DNA from: Aralia elata
Taxonomy: Eukaryota; Streptophyta; Magnoliopsida; Apiales; Araliaceae
Reading direction: 5' to 3'
Assembly (NCBI GenBank): GCA_034770075.1
Contig: CM068379.1
Coordinates: 39,811,130-39,875,129, forward strand
Length of the DNA stretch: 64,000 bases
A program made the translations under genes and the position numbers. This document shows, in pieces, positions 47,604-60,400 of the stretch (position 1 is its first letter; every line of letters begins with the position of its first letter). Under the pieces are notes generated by a model. The model did not search any database and was not told the origin of the DNA. It was given only the letters and a program-made list of their open reading frames with translations.

Positions 47604-48183
47604 CGCAAACTTATCTGTTAACCTAAGACATGGTTCGTGGTCTTGTGACCCTCAGTATATCACTCTCAGTATATCTTGATGTTCTATTTATATTCTATTG
47701 AGCTTTCAGATGTTTCCATTCTTAATTATTATTCAGCAGAGAAGTTATACCGTACAAATTAAATTATTTAAAAAGTGTTCATTGTTATTTTGGTGGGCAC
47801 TTGTTTTGCTGACCCTTGCATACTAAACCCTTGCAGCTAAAACTGAGATACCGAGTGAGCCGTCTACTAGCAAAGGAAAAGAAAAAATAAACAAGTGACT
47901 GTGATTTGTTGTTATATGAAGATCGGTTTACTTTTATTTATATGGCTGTGTAATCAAGACTTAATAGTTATTTTTGTTTTCGCATTTAAAGATGTAATAA
48001 AGGTTAAAAAGCTTGGGACATATTTTGAAGAGTTATGTAACCCTTTTATGGGAGATTGTTCTTTTTATTTATTTGAATTATTTTGTTTAAATCCCTTTTA
48101 TTTATGGGTAGATAGCTGTTACGTATGGATAGTGAACACCAAATTCGTGTGGTTTGAGGTAATCCGGATTTGGGGGTGTCACA
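47604..48183 (+). repeat. 3' LTR of the second Tekay-type element, right part
   Basis: It continues the LTR broken at 40453 and ends GGATTTGGGGGTGTCACA. The 97-residue ORF 47895-48188 is LTR sequence, not a gene. The partner target duplication is lost because the element's 5' end is gone. Confidence 0.82.
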
Positions 48184-49613
48184 GGTAATTTGAAAAATTT
48201 AAAGTTCAATGGTGTAATCAGTAAAACGTGTCAACTACAATTGGTAATTCATTAGTTTTGCCATAAAAAAATGATGTATGTCAAACATTTTAAATGAGTT
48301 ACTTAAAATTATTTTTTTTTGGGTCTAAAAGTTGGTCAATATTAATAATTTTATATTTTAATATGGGCTTGACGAAAAAAAGTCCGAAACTCGTGATCTT
48401 ATTTGGGCTGAGTTTGGACAAATTTATTATAGCCCGAATGGGCCTAGTCCGAACTCGAGCCCGATAATTTTAAAATGGGCTGAGGTTGGACAACCTTAAA
48501 CTCGGCTCACATAGCCCGATTGACAGGCTTACCTTTATTTATAGCATGAGAGTTCTTTTCTTCATGAGTTAGGAATTAGAATCCTACAGGATTTAAATAC
48601 CTTCCACTAGGTTACCAATCCTTGGTTGATTAAACATCAAGGGAATTCTATTCCTTACTTGATTCAACATGCTTCCAAAATAGTCAATGAGCCAACTTAT
48701 TATATTATCATTTATTAATAGGATTTTAAAAATAACACGTGACACCTAGTTATTAGTGGGATATTTTTACCCATATTAGAGTTCAAAGCAGTTTTTATTT
48801 TATATAATATTTTTTCCTTTTATATATTTAAGTTATAGATAAATAGATATTTTTCATAGTATTTTTGTTATTAACTATGTATTTTTTTCAACTAAAAGAT
48901 CACAATAATATAATTAATTCTAAAAATAATTAGAATCATTTGAAGAATTTATACGGTTAAAAAATTTAAAACAATTCCCAACCATTTAAATTATGATTTA
49001 AAAGTTACATATTTATTGGATTATAAAAAAATGTTTGATTACCCTAAATTTTTGTGTCATAAAGTAATTCAAGAAGATGCATAGTTAATAAATTTGGTTT
49101 TTTTTTTTCATATGCAATACTTCACTTTTTCTCTAACTATTAAAGAAATATAAGATCAAGTTTAATTTTTTTAAAGTTAATATTAAATATTTGTAATTTA
49201 AAATTTAATTCTATTTATTTAGTTATAAAAATAATAAATATTATAATTAATAGTAATTTTTACATAGTTTATATTTTTTGTAATTGTATTATTTGGAACT
49301 TGGAAGTAAAGAGATCACTCAAATCAGATAAGGGTAATAAAGTTTGTTGTATGCAGCCAAATGTCCTCTCCACGCTTGATCGTAGCTTCCCGACAACAGG
49401 TCCATCCACTAACGATTCTGCCAATTATCCAAACTATTAGAAAATATTAAAAAAAAAAAATCATAAACGACAACAAGAGGAATTACATATAGTCAAATAC
49501 TGCTAATACATCCAAATCTTACCAAATCCTCTGTTGACCTTGGCTTCCTATTCCTTTCCGTTTGAAACCTCTCCCTCCCTCTCGTCCTTCGTCTCACCTC
49601 TCTGTTTGTGCGT
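48184..49613. other. Upstream flank of the acetyltransferase gene
   Basis: AT-rich, with no ORF. A degenerate GGGCTGAG/AGCCCGA block (about 48365-48530) resembles the terminal part of a small DNA transposon but has no confident partner end. Pyrimidine-rich sequence at 49550-49605 (CTCTCCCTCCCTCTCG) is the likely start region of the gene's transcript. Confidence 0.45.
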
Positions 49614-49652
49614 ATGTTTGCTGTTTTTGTTGTAATTTTATTAATCGTCTAA
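49614..49652 (+). promoter_or_regulatory. Candidate uORF 1 (12 codons)
   Basis: ATG at 49614, stop TAA at 49650-49652, in the presumed 5' leader. It matters only if transcription starts upstream of it. Confidence 0.35.
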
Positions 49653-49726
49653 ATTTCAATTGGTTGGTGAGTGAAGAAAGGATATTGAGTTTGCTTTTGA
49701 TTTGTATTTGGGTTTGAATTTTGATT

Positions 49727-49819
49727 ATGAAATTTATTGGAATTGAAAGAAAGAAAAGCCGGACAAGAATCTCTCCTCTCAATGGAGCAGCTGAAGGGGA
49801 AATTTGTTCCCCAATTTAA
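49727..49819 (+). promoter_or_regulatory. Candidate uORF 2 overlapping the main start
   Basis: ATG at 49727 opens a 30-codon frame that ends at 49817-49819, 35 bases past the main ATG (49782) and in a different frame. If both ATGs are in the transcript, a ribosome starting here cannot reinitiate at the main start, so this uORF would lower translation. Confidence 0.45.
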
Positions 49820-52800
49820 GCTTCGGCAACCTCAAATGATAACATGGCTGCTCTCCAAGCGCACCAAACGCAATTCCCTCCTCGTGGTCAGCATGTTCAG
49901 GTAATTAATTTCATGCCAATGGAAAAAATAGAAGCAAAAATTAAACCCATTTCTGTTTTCAGAAAAAATGATTGAAACCTAATTCTATGTGGTGATGTTC
50001 AATGTCACTAATAAACAAAATGACTTTAATTTGGCTAAAATAACTTATAAGTTATTTTAAAATAAATAGATTTGATCAGACTCTTTTGCCCTTAGTTTTA
50101 TAATCTTTACAAGTTATTTTAACTTATAATTTATTTTACTGACTTATAAGTTCAAATAGAGTCAAACTTTTATTTATAATTCATAACTTAAAATAGTATA
50201 AATCATTTTAAATTTTAACTTATAAGTCGTTTTAAAATAAGTCATTTCCGAACGGGCCCAAAGAGTCCTTGGAATATTAGAACTGTGTGGTTGTTTAAAT
50301 AAAAAGGTTAGGGAGAATGTTTGCCGAGGTCTAATGTGTAGTTTATATAATAAACAGATTCAATTGGATGATACTGATAAAAGGATTTGTAATTATGTTC
50401 CAGTTAGAAATTCCTTTTAGCCTGTACAGATTAGTTGTTAGAGGTATGACACAGATGAGAGTGCCAAATTTGAGATTAAGCTGCAAGTCTTGGGTGTGAT
50501 AGTGTGTTTGATGACGTTAAGTAAAAATTGAGTAATGCTACGTATTGCAAAAGTTTTGTGCCCAATTATAATTGCGAGATATATTAATCACGGGATTTAA
50601 TAGGATTGTAAGACTGTCCCACCATATTACATATATTTTCAAAAGAGTTACCATTCATACATATCTTTTCAAAAGAGTTATCATTCATACTTATCCATGT
50701 AATTGACAACAAAAAAGACAAATACACAAAATCATATATCATTTTTCTTAAAATTGATCAGATAGTAGATAAATTAACATATTTGGCATAATATCTGAAT
50801 ATTTTCTTTTTTATATGATTGGTAGGATATCTAAATATTTTCTTATTCACTTCTCTCGTGCATTGGGTCAAATCCTTCTAGGGAGGGCTTTCCGGATTCT
50901 TACTGCAGATGGAGAGCTCTTGAAGTCCATTGCAATAATGACCAAAGTATCCGCCAGTTGGCTGTTTCCAAAGGTGATAGCTCAAAGCTTCCTGAACTCC
51001 TCTTTAACCGTCTACAACTCAGTGATCAGGGATATTGCGGATTACATAGACGAAACTTTGGCCATTTTGTTGCCCGTGAAGCTGTGCTAGATGAAGAATA
51101 TTGGGTTGGTTTTGTTCCTTAGTCGTAATTTTATTAGAAAATTATATCTCTCCTTTCATTTACTTTTCTAAAAGTACTTCAGTGTATTTCTTGTCTTCAT
51201 CTCACTTCGCATGGCAGACAGCAGCGTGGTTGCGAGCAGAAGCTCATTGGGAATCTGTTTCATACATGCGGTCAGTTTGCTGCTTCCGAATTATGTATAC
51301 TCTTTTGTTTCTTGGGAGGTTTATTATTTTCTAACGTGAACATGCAAACATATTTCATTTTCCCAAGTCCTCTATAGTTATATAAGTTTGTGTAAAGCAA
51401 ATCTCTGACAATTTCCATATTTCAGGCACATTGATACATATAAAAGGAAGTACGCTGAACAGGTAATATTATAATTAAATTCAAGTCTTTTATCTGAGCT
51501 AGTTAGTGAAAGTTGAAGTAGGACGCACAAATTTATTGAGAGGGAAAGGCTACAGGATTATGTTGATGACCTTATGTAATTTCATTTATCTTTTATATTG
51601 CTCGTTAAATATTACTTTATTATACATTTTTTTTATGTGGCAAGCTTAGTGGGCTAGAAAGCAAGGATATATTGGAAAATATGGCATATATTTTAGTTAG
51701 AATGCCGAAAATATCCAGAACTATTATCTTTCAGTTCCAATTTTTTGCACAGCAGAAAATTATATGAAGGTCTTTAATGTGAGGAATCTTAGGTAGCAAT
51801 ATCCGCCTCTAATGTGAGCAACTTTAGGAAGCAATATAGCCAGAAGATTGATGCTATAACACCCGCTTCTCGAAAAAGAAAGGGAGGTCACGTGCAAAGC
51901 ACAATAAATTTCAAAACTATAAACAGAGTACTAATATTTTCAAATATTTAATAATATAAAATCCATAATGGTCGAATTAGATACAATTCTCCAGAATTTA
52001 CACCATAGTCAAAATAAACAATAAGTCAAAATCAAATCAGCTTATTAGCTCAAAGGTAGCTCTCTTCACATTGAACCTTGAATCACTCCTGAATATGGAA
52101 GAAAATGAACTAAATGTCCAGTACATATAAAGATATATATAAAAAAAACTATAGAATTGAACTACAAAACTAACGAAACATAATATTGAGCAAAGCCTCA
52201 AACATAAATACCAAGGATAATATAAATCTCCAAAGCCTGAACAAAACTAAACTAAATTGAAAAAACGAAATAGAAGGCCGAATCAAAGTGGCTAAGTGGT
52301 TATTTCATAGAGAGTTCAGAACAAAACCAAAACATACACTACCACACAAGCAAATCAAAATAATGACACAGACAAATCACATAACCAGCTGAATCCAGAT
52401 GCATGCAAATGTGAAGGGCTTTCGACACAAAGTCACAAACATCACTAATCTGCAAAATTGAATAGAAAACTAGGGTAAAACATACGTCTCCCAAAACAAA
52501 ATCTAATCATAATGGCCAACTCAGACCGGAGCACAAATGGAGAGATCACACCGCCATGGATGGTGTCATACCTTAGTGCCAAGAGGGCATGCCTGTGGTA
52601 TATATCTCAGGTATACCCTATTGTTCATTTTACAAAAAAAATATGTAACAGCACATGCGACAAAACACTAACAAAAGGGTTCTAATTAAACATGTTGAAC
52701 CATATTAAATCATAAACAAAATGTCTCCAAAATAAGTTAACAATATGTACAACTCTACATTGATGAAAACAAAGTCTTATACATTATGAACAAGTCTAAC

Positions 52801-54438
52801 ATAATACAAAGTACGAAGTTTGGAACATCAGGAAAACAAAGCAACACAAGAATTTGACAAGAAACAAATCAATTGAGCGAGCATCAAATTCCAAAATAGA
52901 AGCAAAACATAATAAATCAAAGTAACGAGACTATCGCTGAATAAGTACGAGATCCGTATCTAATCAAATCCACTTACAGTACAATCCACAAAATCTTAAC
53001 CTAATGCCAACGATCTCAAGTATAAAGTCTTAGTCACCACCTAAAAACATTCATCTCATATTAAATCTTAAACCAAACAAATAATATCAAAACACTATTG
53101 AACCTTTTCAAGGTGTCTCTAATTTCTCGCCTTAACTAATTATTTAAAAGCCTAATGTGATCATCACTTAGCTACTAATTACAAAATATTAACACTCCAA
53201 AGTTTAAAAATCAATAACAGAAGTTAAGAAATCTCAAAACCCCAATTAGTCTAAATATTCTTAAGCCAATCCACTATTTTGGTCCTATCACTCTTATTTT
53301 AAATTCATTTTTCAAATTTATAAATTCTAACAGAAACTAGATTTGAAGTAGTGCAATTTATTTTTCACTATTCTAAGAAAGCAATTTCCGGTATTTGAAA
53401 TTTGTCTTTCTTCACACATATTAGGAGATATAATCCACGCTACTTAATAAATAATTATTTTCAGATTTTCAGATTTGAATGTTTACCTTAAGTGAAATTC
53501 TTTTCCTTCGTATTAGGGTCATTCATGTTGTCTTTCAAGATTAATCATATCTTCCAATTTCATGTACATATTTCATGGATTTTTCATTACCCCGACGAAC
53601 TGCCGTATTTTGGCACTGGATACTCTGATTCTCGGGGGACTTTGAATTATCTATTATTATTTTTATTTTTATGACTTCAAAATGCTAAAGTTATATTGTT
53701 TGTTGGATGTTTTTGTTTCTCTTGTAGTATCTATTTTGTTGAATGTTTTATCATATGATTATTACTAGACAAATAAATATCTAAATGTTTTATTAATAGT
53801 AAAATAATGTCGAATTCCCCCCCTCCCCGCGTATCTGATCCCCATATTTTAAGATTTGACAAATTTTTTTATCTCTATATGATGCACTCGTATCCGTGCT
53901 TCTTAGATATAACCTCAAATTTAGAACCCTCATATCGAAACTTAAAGCTATAAATTACCAAAATAATATAAATAATATTTACCTTTGTTATTCTTCTACT
54001 TCAATTTTACGGCAGTCAAGAATCTGAATTTTGAGTCAGCTAGAGTTCTCAAAAATTCGACATCTTCCAGAAGTTGTATATTTCGGAAAAATACGTGAAA
54101 AGCTCAAGAATCACTCCATTCTAAATTAGATGATTGAGTTATGATGTTGTAAAGTTTTGGGCTGAAAATAGTGACGGATCAAGACAGATTTTGATTTTCA
54201 TCAATTTAAGGTAGGACGATAACGTCTAACAATTTTACTTCCTTCGTCAAAGTTGTAGATGACGAAAAACTAAAGAAACAGACTAAGTCTGCCTTAGACA
54301 CACTCAAGCATTTCATTAATGGTATTAGTCTTTTTATTAATGGTTTTTTGTCATTTGACCAATATAGTAATCAGAAGTATGTCGTATTAGGGGGTGTTCC
54401 ATAGCCAACTGGTTGTGGCGACCACAACCATACTTTTC

Positions 54439-54476
<38 letters not shown>

Positions 54477-57400
54477 CATCTTAAAATTGGCGTTGAACAC
54501 ACTCAAAGAAGGAAGACAATGATGGGTGATGCGGAATGGAACAACATGATTAATGGAAAATATAAGAAATTATTAGTTAATTATCTTATATTACTCCTTC
54601 GGTCCCACAAAAGATGTCTTAAGTGCCTTTGTCACACAAATTAAGAAAAATAAATTTTAAGAGAGAATAAAGATGAGTTCCAATTTTACCCATAATAAAC
54701 CCCACACTAATGATTCTTTCCCTTTCTTAAAACTAGTGGACCCCACGTAAGTACAAGTTCAAGGGTAAACACAATTTTATTTAACATTTTGCATATGGCA
54801 CATGTACTTGACATCTTTTAGTGAACAAAATACTTGAGACATCATTTGGTTGACAAAATACTTAAGACATCGTTTGGGGACAGATGGAGTATGATTTATG
54901 GGTGTAAAGGAAAATCTGAAAATTTAAGAGATTATTAGTTAATTATTGTATATTATTATTTATGGGTAAACTGAATGTAAGGAGTTTGTTTCCTTGTTAA
55001 ATAAGGAATTAATGAGGAGTTTTTTTTGTCCTTATTATGTCCTATATAAACTGATGTCCTATTTTGAGTCATTTTATTATTTTTTTGTTGAGAACTTGGT
55101 TACATCATTTATTGGAGTGAAAGTTCATCAATTCACAATTAAAGTCTGCAATATATTGGGACCAAATGTGCCTATCTTGCTAGTCTCACATATGCATAAC
55201 AGACCAACTCAAAGAGTTACTAGCAATTTCTTCTATTTCGAAAATACATATTACATACCGAGTTCCCAGGAGACAAATTATATACGAGTGAATACTTATT
55301 TCTATGTCTCACTTTTTGCTGCGAAGGTATCGATAGTGGTTGTATCATTTTACTAAAAAACTTTCATATTCTTGGTTGTCTGAATGACTGTGTCTTATGG
55401 CTTGCTGTTTCTGTTTCTTGTTCATGGCAGGAGTTTTATGCATTGAAGCGACGATGCTGCGGGCAGGAAGGAAATTCCTTGAAGTGCTTCTGTTTTGTTG
55501 CTGTATGCCTACAATCTCTGGACCTCTCTTTCTCTCTCACTGAGTGTATCATATTATGCTGTGGGATTTTTTCCTCGTGTGCAAAATACGGTTTAAAAGC
55601 CTGCTATTGCTAATTTTTTCCTCATGTGCAAGGTGTGATACTTTCATTAATGCTTCATATTTTGATTGAATAAATCCGGTTGGTTATAAGCTCAAAATGT
55701 TAATGTAATCATCATATAGTAGGCCTATCAGGTTTAAAACTATCATATTTTTCGTTCTATGTAGTATATCATAGTTAACACTGCCACTATAGATGAGAGT
55801 TTGGTGCTTTATACTATTGTGCGTCAAAGACTTGGTTGTGTTTTGTGTTTATAATTCACATCATGTAACTGGATTGGTTTTACATTTGAAGAAGAGATGG
55901 ACAAGGCAATGATTGCTTTTTTACTAGAATATCTTTCTAACTTTGTATACTGCGACCCTACAAGGTTGATAGGATCAGAAATGAGGATATTTGAAAGAAG
56001 GTTGGAGTAGCACTGATTCAGGAGAAGATGATGGAACATCAGTTGAGATGGTTTGGTCATATCCTACGTAGGCCTATACATGCACTGGTGAGAAGTCTTA
56101 AATAAGGAAGACGATATAAGAAGAGGGAGGGAAGGCGATGCAATCCATGTGCATTTTAGGGGAAGGGGGGGGGAGGGTTTCCGTGGTGATGGGCACCACA
56201 AGTCAAGAGAAAATCAAATATTTTTTATATTTGGAGTTTTTATTATGTTTAATGTAAGAGTAATTGATGTATTGTATTTATTAGTGGGGATTTAGGACTT
56301 TTAATAGTGTTTAGATTTTTAATATTTAGTAAGGTTATTTTAGTCATTTACTTATTATTGTTTCCTAGGTAATATTAGGGTTTGAGTCTCTATAAATATA
56401 GATGTAATCCCCACAAGTTAAGAACAGTATATATATATATATATATTATTGAATGAAAGCTATGCACTATTTTTCTCTCTTCTGTGGTTGAGAAACCCTT
56501 GGGGTAGTGGTGTGCGGAGCATCACCCAAGTAAAAGATCTTTGGGGTAGTGAAGTGTGGAGCCTCACGCGAGTTAATTTTCTGTTATTGTTGTTGGATCC
56601 ATTATGCACTTTATGGATTTTTTTTAGAGAGTTTGCTTTAGTAGCCTTGTGTAGGTATTTAATCGGAAGATCCTTTTGTATGGTGAGGTTTGATTGCCTG
56701 AGGCACAGGCATAGTTTTATGTCCCATATGCTTTGTATACTGCGGGTTTATGTGTGTTTGCCCCCTTGTTTCCGTCTTTAAGGACTTTATTTACTTATCA
56801 AGAAAAAAAAGAGAGTAAGCGAGTGAAAAGACTTGAATATATGTATGGGCGGGCAAGGGAGAGTAATAATCATATATTATATGAAAGTATATCCAGCATA
56901 TCCGTAATGTATAGGTATAAATTTATAAATATCCCTATAGATGTATCCATGTTCCATCTATATATTGTGTATGTATCAGGCTTAGGTCGTACTTTGTCTA
57001 TTAATAACAAAGCTTATTTTTCCAATGTATAAACTGAAAATTCCAACGGCTTTCGCTACTATAACCTTCCCGACCACTATTTTTTCTTTTTTCTAGACAT
57101 TTCAATATTTCCAGTGAGACGCTGTCAAGATACTTGAAAATGTATCCTGAAGCATGACACCTTCGGGCCCTGCAATATATGGGTGCATATGCATTCAAAA
57201 TTTGGTCCTACACCAGGAAAAAGCGTATGAAAACCAGCTGTTTTCTCTGAGACTGCATGTTCTTAACATCTGCTATGATAGGGAGGAAGGTGTATAATTC
57301 TTCATAAATCATTTTCACAGAATTCCATGCCAGTGTTCTGCCATTATAATCCATCTGGTAGAACTCATGAGATAGTTTATATATGCACGACTAATTATTG

Positions 57401-60400
57401 GACCAGAATCGTATTCTGAAGTACAAGCGATGCTCCTTTACGGTTTCACACTGAGTGACTAAAGCAATGGCTAAAGCTTTCCATGGAGTTATATCATCGA
57501 CCAAACTGTCTGCTGTCATTTATTTTCCGTCTTGCCTTCACACCTTTTTTAGTTAGGGGATCATTAGTCAGTTGTTCCTGCATTTTTCCTCGGTTAAATT
57601 ATTTCATGCCTTCTATGCAAACTGTTGAGTCTCCAATCGGCCCAACATCCTCAAAATCTGCTTCTCCATAACTTGTGATCTTTAGATTTTCAACTTGAAT
57701 ATATTCAATGTTTGCGTTATCAGTCTTGTGAACTTTGTAGGATCTAAAAATGTGATGCTCCTAATCTCAGGTTCTTTAGTAGTTTATGAGGCGAACAATC
57801 AATAGAGATTACATGATTTGGCGGATTAACGGACGAGGGGTGGAAACGTATGTGAGCTTCAGTTGGCATTCCAATGGCAGAACCCTTTAGAGGACCATGT
57901 GTATGCTGGGGATTATAAGAAATAAGTCTTCAAATGCCCGAGTCTTGTAGAGACCAAGTGTTATGAGAAGTTAGTCCTCCCCATACTTGGTTTATTTTCT
58001 CATCAATTTGATTTCTTTCCTTTCTTTTTCCAGCTTGTTACAGTAGAACTCCAAATCTTAACTTCCCCCTTTTTTCCCTGGCCTGTTAACGGCTTCTTGA
58101 TGATGGCCAAGGTTCCAGCAAGAAAGTTTCGGCGATGTAAAGTACTGTTGATGAACTATGTTTGCGAAGAACTGTATAAGCAGCGATGAACAATTGTGTT
58201 ATTTATTTTATTTGGCAGACTGATTTGTGGGTTTCCGGCTGGGTTTATGGATTGTTTTAGGTGTGCTATAGATGTGGATTGTTGGCCTTATGTTTATGGG
58301 ACAACTGATGGTGGCTTTTCTAAGGTATTGTTACAGTGAAGTAGTGAACAATAACGTTCCTGTAGCAAAAATACTGTAGTGTTTTTCTTTTTGTTGGGTT
58401 AGATAGAGACTATGTCAGCGACTATTCTTGTTGCAGATTGCACTTTCATCAAGAGAAATTATTTGTTGATTCTCTAGCGAACTTCGACAAGTTAATAGGG
58501 GACAGAAAATTGGTAGAAAGAAATTGGGTTAATTCAAAAGATACCAGGCGTGGCTTTGACACCAAATGATATAGGGTAGGTGGAAAGAAATAATAAGAGT
58601 ACCTATCCCCACAAAGAATCAGTAGAGAAACACACCATTATAATATATTCAACTCTGACTGAATAATAGTGAAGAGTTACAATGCTTAAATAGAAAACCT
58701 GAACTTGGAGAACAAGTATACTGCTTATAATACTCTACTAGGACATTAATATTCTTGAATATTCTACTTAATCTAATATAAATATAATTACATAAATAAT
58801 TAAGTATTTATCTTCAAACAACAATACAAATTAATTGATAATTAACTTAATAATTTTCTTCTTCCGTCCCATATCTCACTTGTACTTAACTCAGTGTGAG
58901 TCACCAATTTCTTCCTTTTTCGGGTCAAGGTTTCATGTTCTGATATTACTTGTCTGATGCAATAACCCAAGTTACCAGCAAGTTTCCAAAGCACTTGGGA
59001 CCAATTAAGACAGCCTAAAATATGATCACGCTGAAATATATGAGGTCTATGCGTCTTAGTGCTATTACGTAATGTTTTCTCTTTTTTCAAATAGTCTTAC
59101 ATATAGATAATGTAGGACTGAGATTAAAAAGGTTTGATGGTTATTTCTTCTTGTACTCTCCAGCAGCATATATAATCTAACTTAGGTGGATTGGTGGTCA
59201 TGTTTGATTTATCATTATCTGAAGAAATAGAGGCTATTCTACAGCAACTTTCAGCCATTATTAAGTCTGGCTGTATCCTCCTTGATTCACTGGCTATTTT
59301 TTGTCTTCTCATCCAACTTACAGCTTGTTAGAGAGCTTTTCTCATTGATAGTTACTGGCCAGAAATTACTTGTGCTTAGTTCTAACTATACTTTAAGAAG
59401 CTTCGTACTTATCTCTTCAAAGATTTGATAAAACTTCCAACCACATTATTGTGCTCTTTCTAAATTTAAGTATGTAAAATTTCTTCTCCTTTGGCATTTC
59501 AGGTTAAGAAGGAAGAGAAAAATGTCAGAAGAACTGTTTTGAATAGTGTTGTGGGAACTTTGGATCTAAGCATTCGACAGTTTGTTCAAGGGGAAACGTA
59601 TCCAGGGGTATGCTTTTGATCTTCGTTTGACTACTAATATCGCGCAAACTATGGATTTACACAACTTTTTTAGATGTGGGTACTTGAAGTTCCCTACTTC
59701 CCTAGATGTCATTTTTTACTGTGTATATGACTATGTTATATATTCATAATGCACTATAGTATCCTGGGAAGGTGCCACAAGTACCTGGCTGCCTCCCATA
59801 ATTTGCTGCTTCAGTTAGTCAATTTTGGGGTACCTTCTTTGCATTTTTCTCTAGTAAGAAAAACCCTTTTATATTTTGGTTTTGCGTCTTTAACCTTACT
59901 TCCTGCATTCCAAAATATAGGATCAATTTTTTTCTTTTTGAAGTCAATTTTAGATATATTCAAAATGTAAAATTGATATGAATTTATTTACATCAACTTT
60001 GAATTTAAAATATCCCAAGTTGACTTTAAAAGTCAAAATTGATATTATATTTCAGAATGAAGGGAGTATTATTTTTTCTATCCCTTTTATGTGTACGAAA
60101 GGTTAATTTTTTGGCGACCTGACATGCTTACATTGGACTTCCTTGCTTAACTCTAATATCAGGTAGGGAAAATAGGTGGCTGCTAATGCATTATGTAAGT
60201 TGTGCTCATTGCAGGAATTTTTTTTTTTGTTTCCTCAATGTTTTCAGGAGGTAAAGAGACTATCGGCTGTCTTGGCGTGTCAAGAACCCTTTGATGCACA
60301 TAAGTATGCTTACATTGCAAATGTTTGTGTTTCAAAGTTTGCTCGACGCCAGGCAATTGCTTCAAACATGCTTTATTTGGCCACTGATATGGCCACTTCA

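Larger units (their letters stand above)
33012..48183 (+). mobile_element. Second Tekay-type element, 5'-truncated, with nested solo LTRs
   Basis: Plus-strand relative of the 1612-15133 element: the tail of the coiled-coil ORF, gag, pol, chromodomain, PPT and 3' LTR. The 5' LTR, PBS and front of the first ORF are absent; the Athila LTR abuts it directly. Coding parts carry at least eight stops and several frameshifts. The 3' LTR (38242-40453 and 47604-48183) is opened by a solo LTR that is itself opened by another. Amino-acid similarity to the first element is high, so the two are close relatives of very different age. Confidence 0.88.

Noticed and set aside
47895..48188. 97-residue ORF at the end of the Tekay LTR
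   Set aside because: It runs to the LTR terminus and encodes hydrophobic AT-rich translation only.
52865..52875. ATTGA after CA as the right target duplication of an intron 4 solo LTR
   Set aside because: A 5-base match in AT-rich sequence is expected by chance, and the sequence style does not change at that point.
54994..55356. 120-residue ORF in intron 4 of the acetyltransferase
   Set aside because: It lies between splice sites of a well-supported gene, with no domain or codon signal.
57483..57671. ORF in intron 5 considered as a Copia RNase H relic on the opposite strand
   Set aside because: Only a few scattered residues fit; not distinguishable from chance.
59124..59312. Minus ORF with NPPKLDYICCWRVQEE, faintly like a Copia gag start
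   Set aside because: It lies on the wrong side of the Copia LTR/PBS at 58552-58823 and the match is too short.
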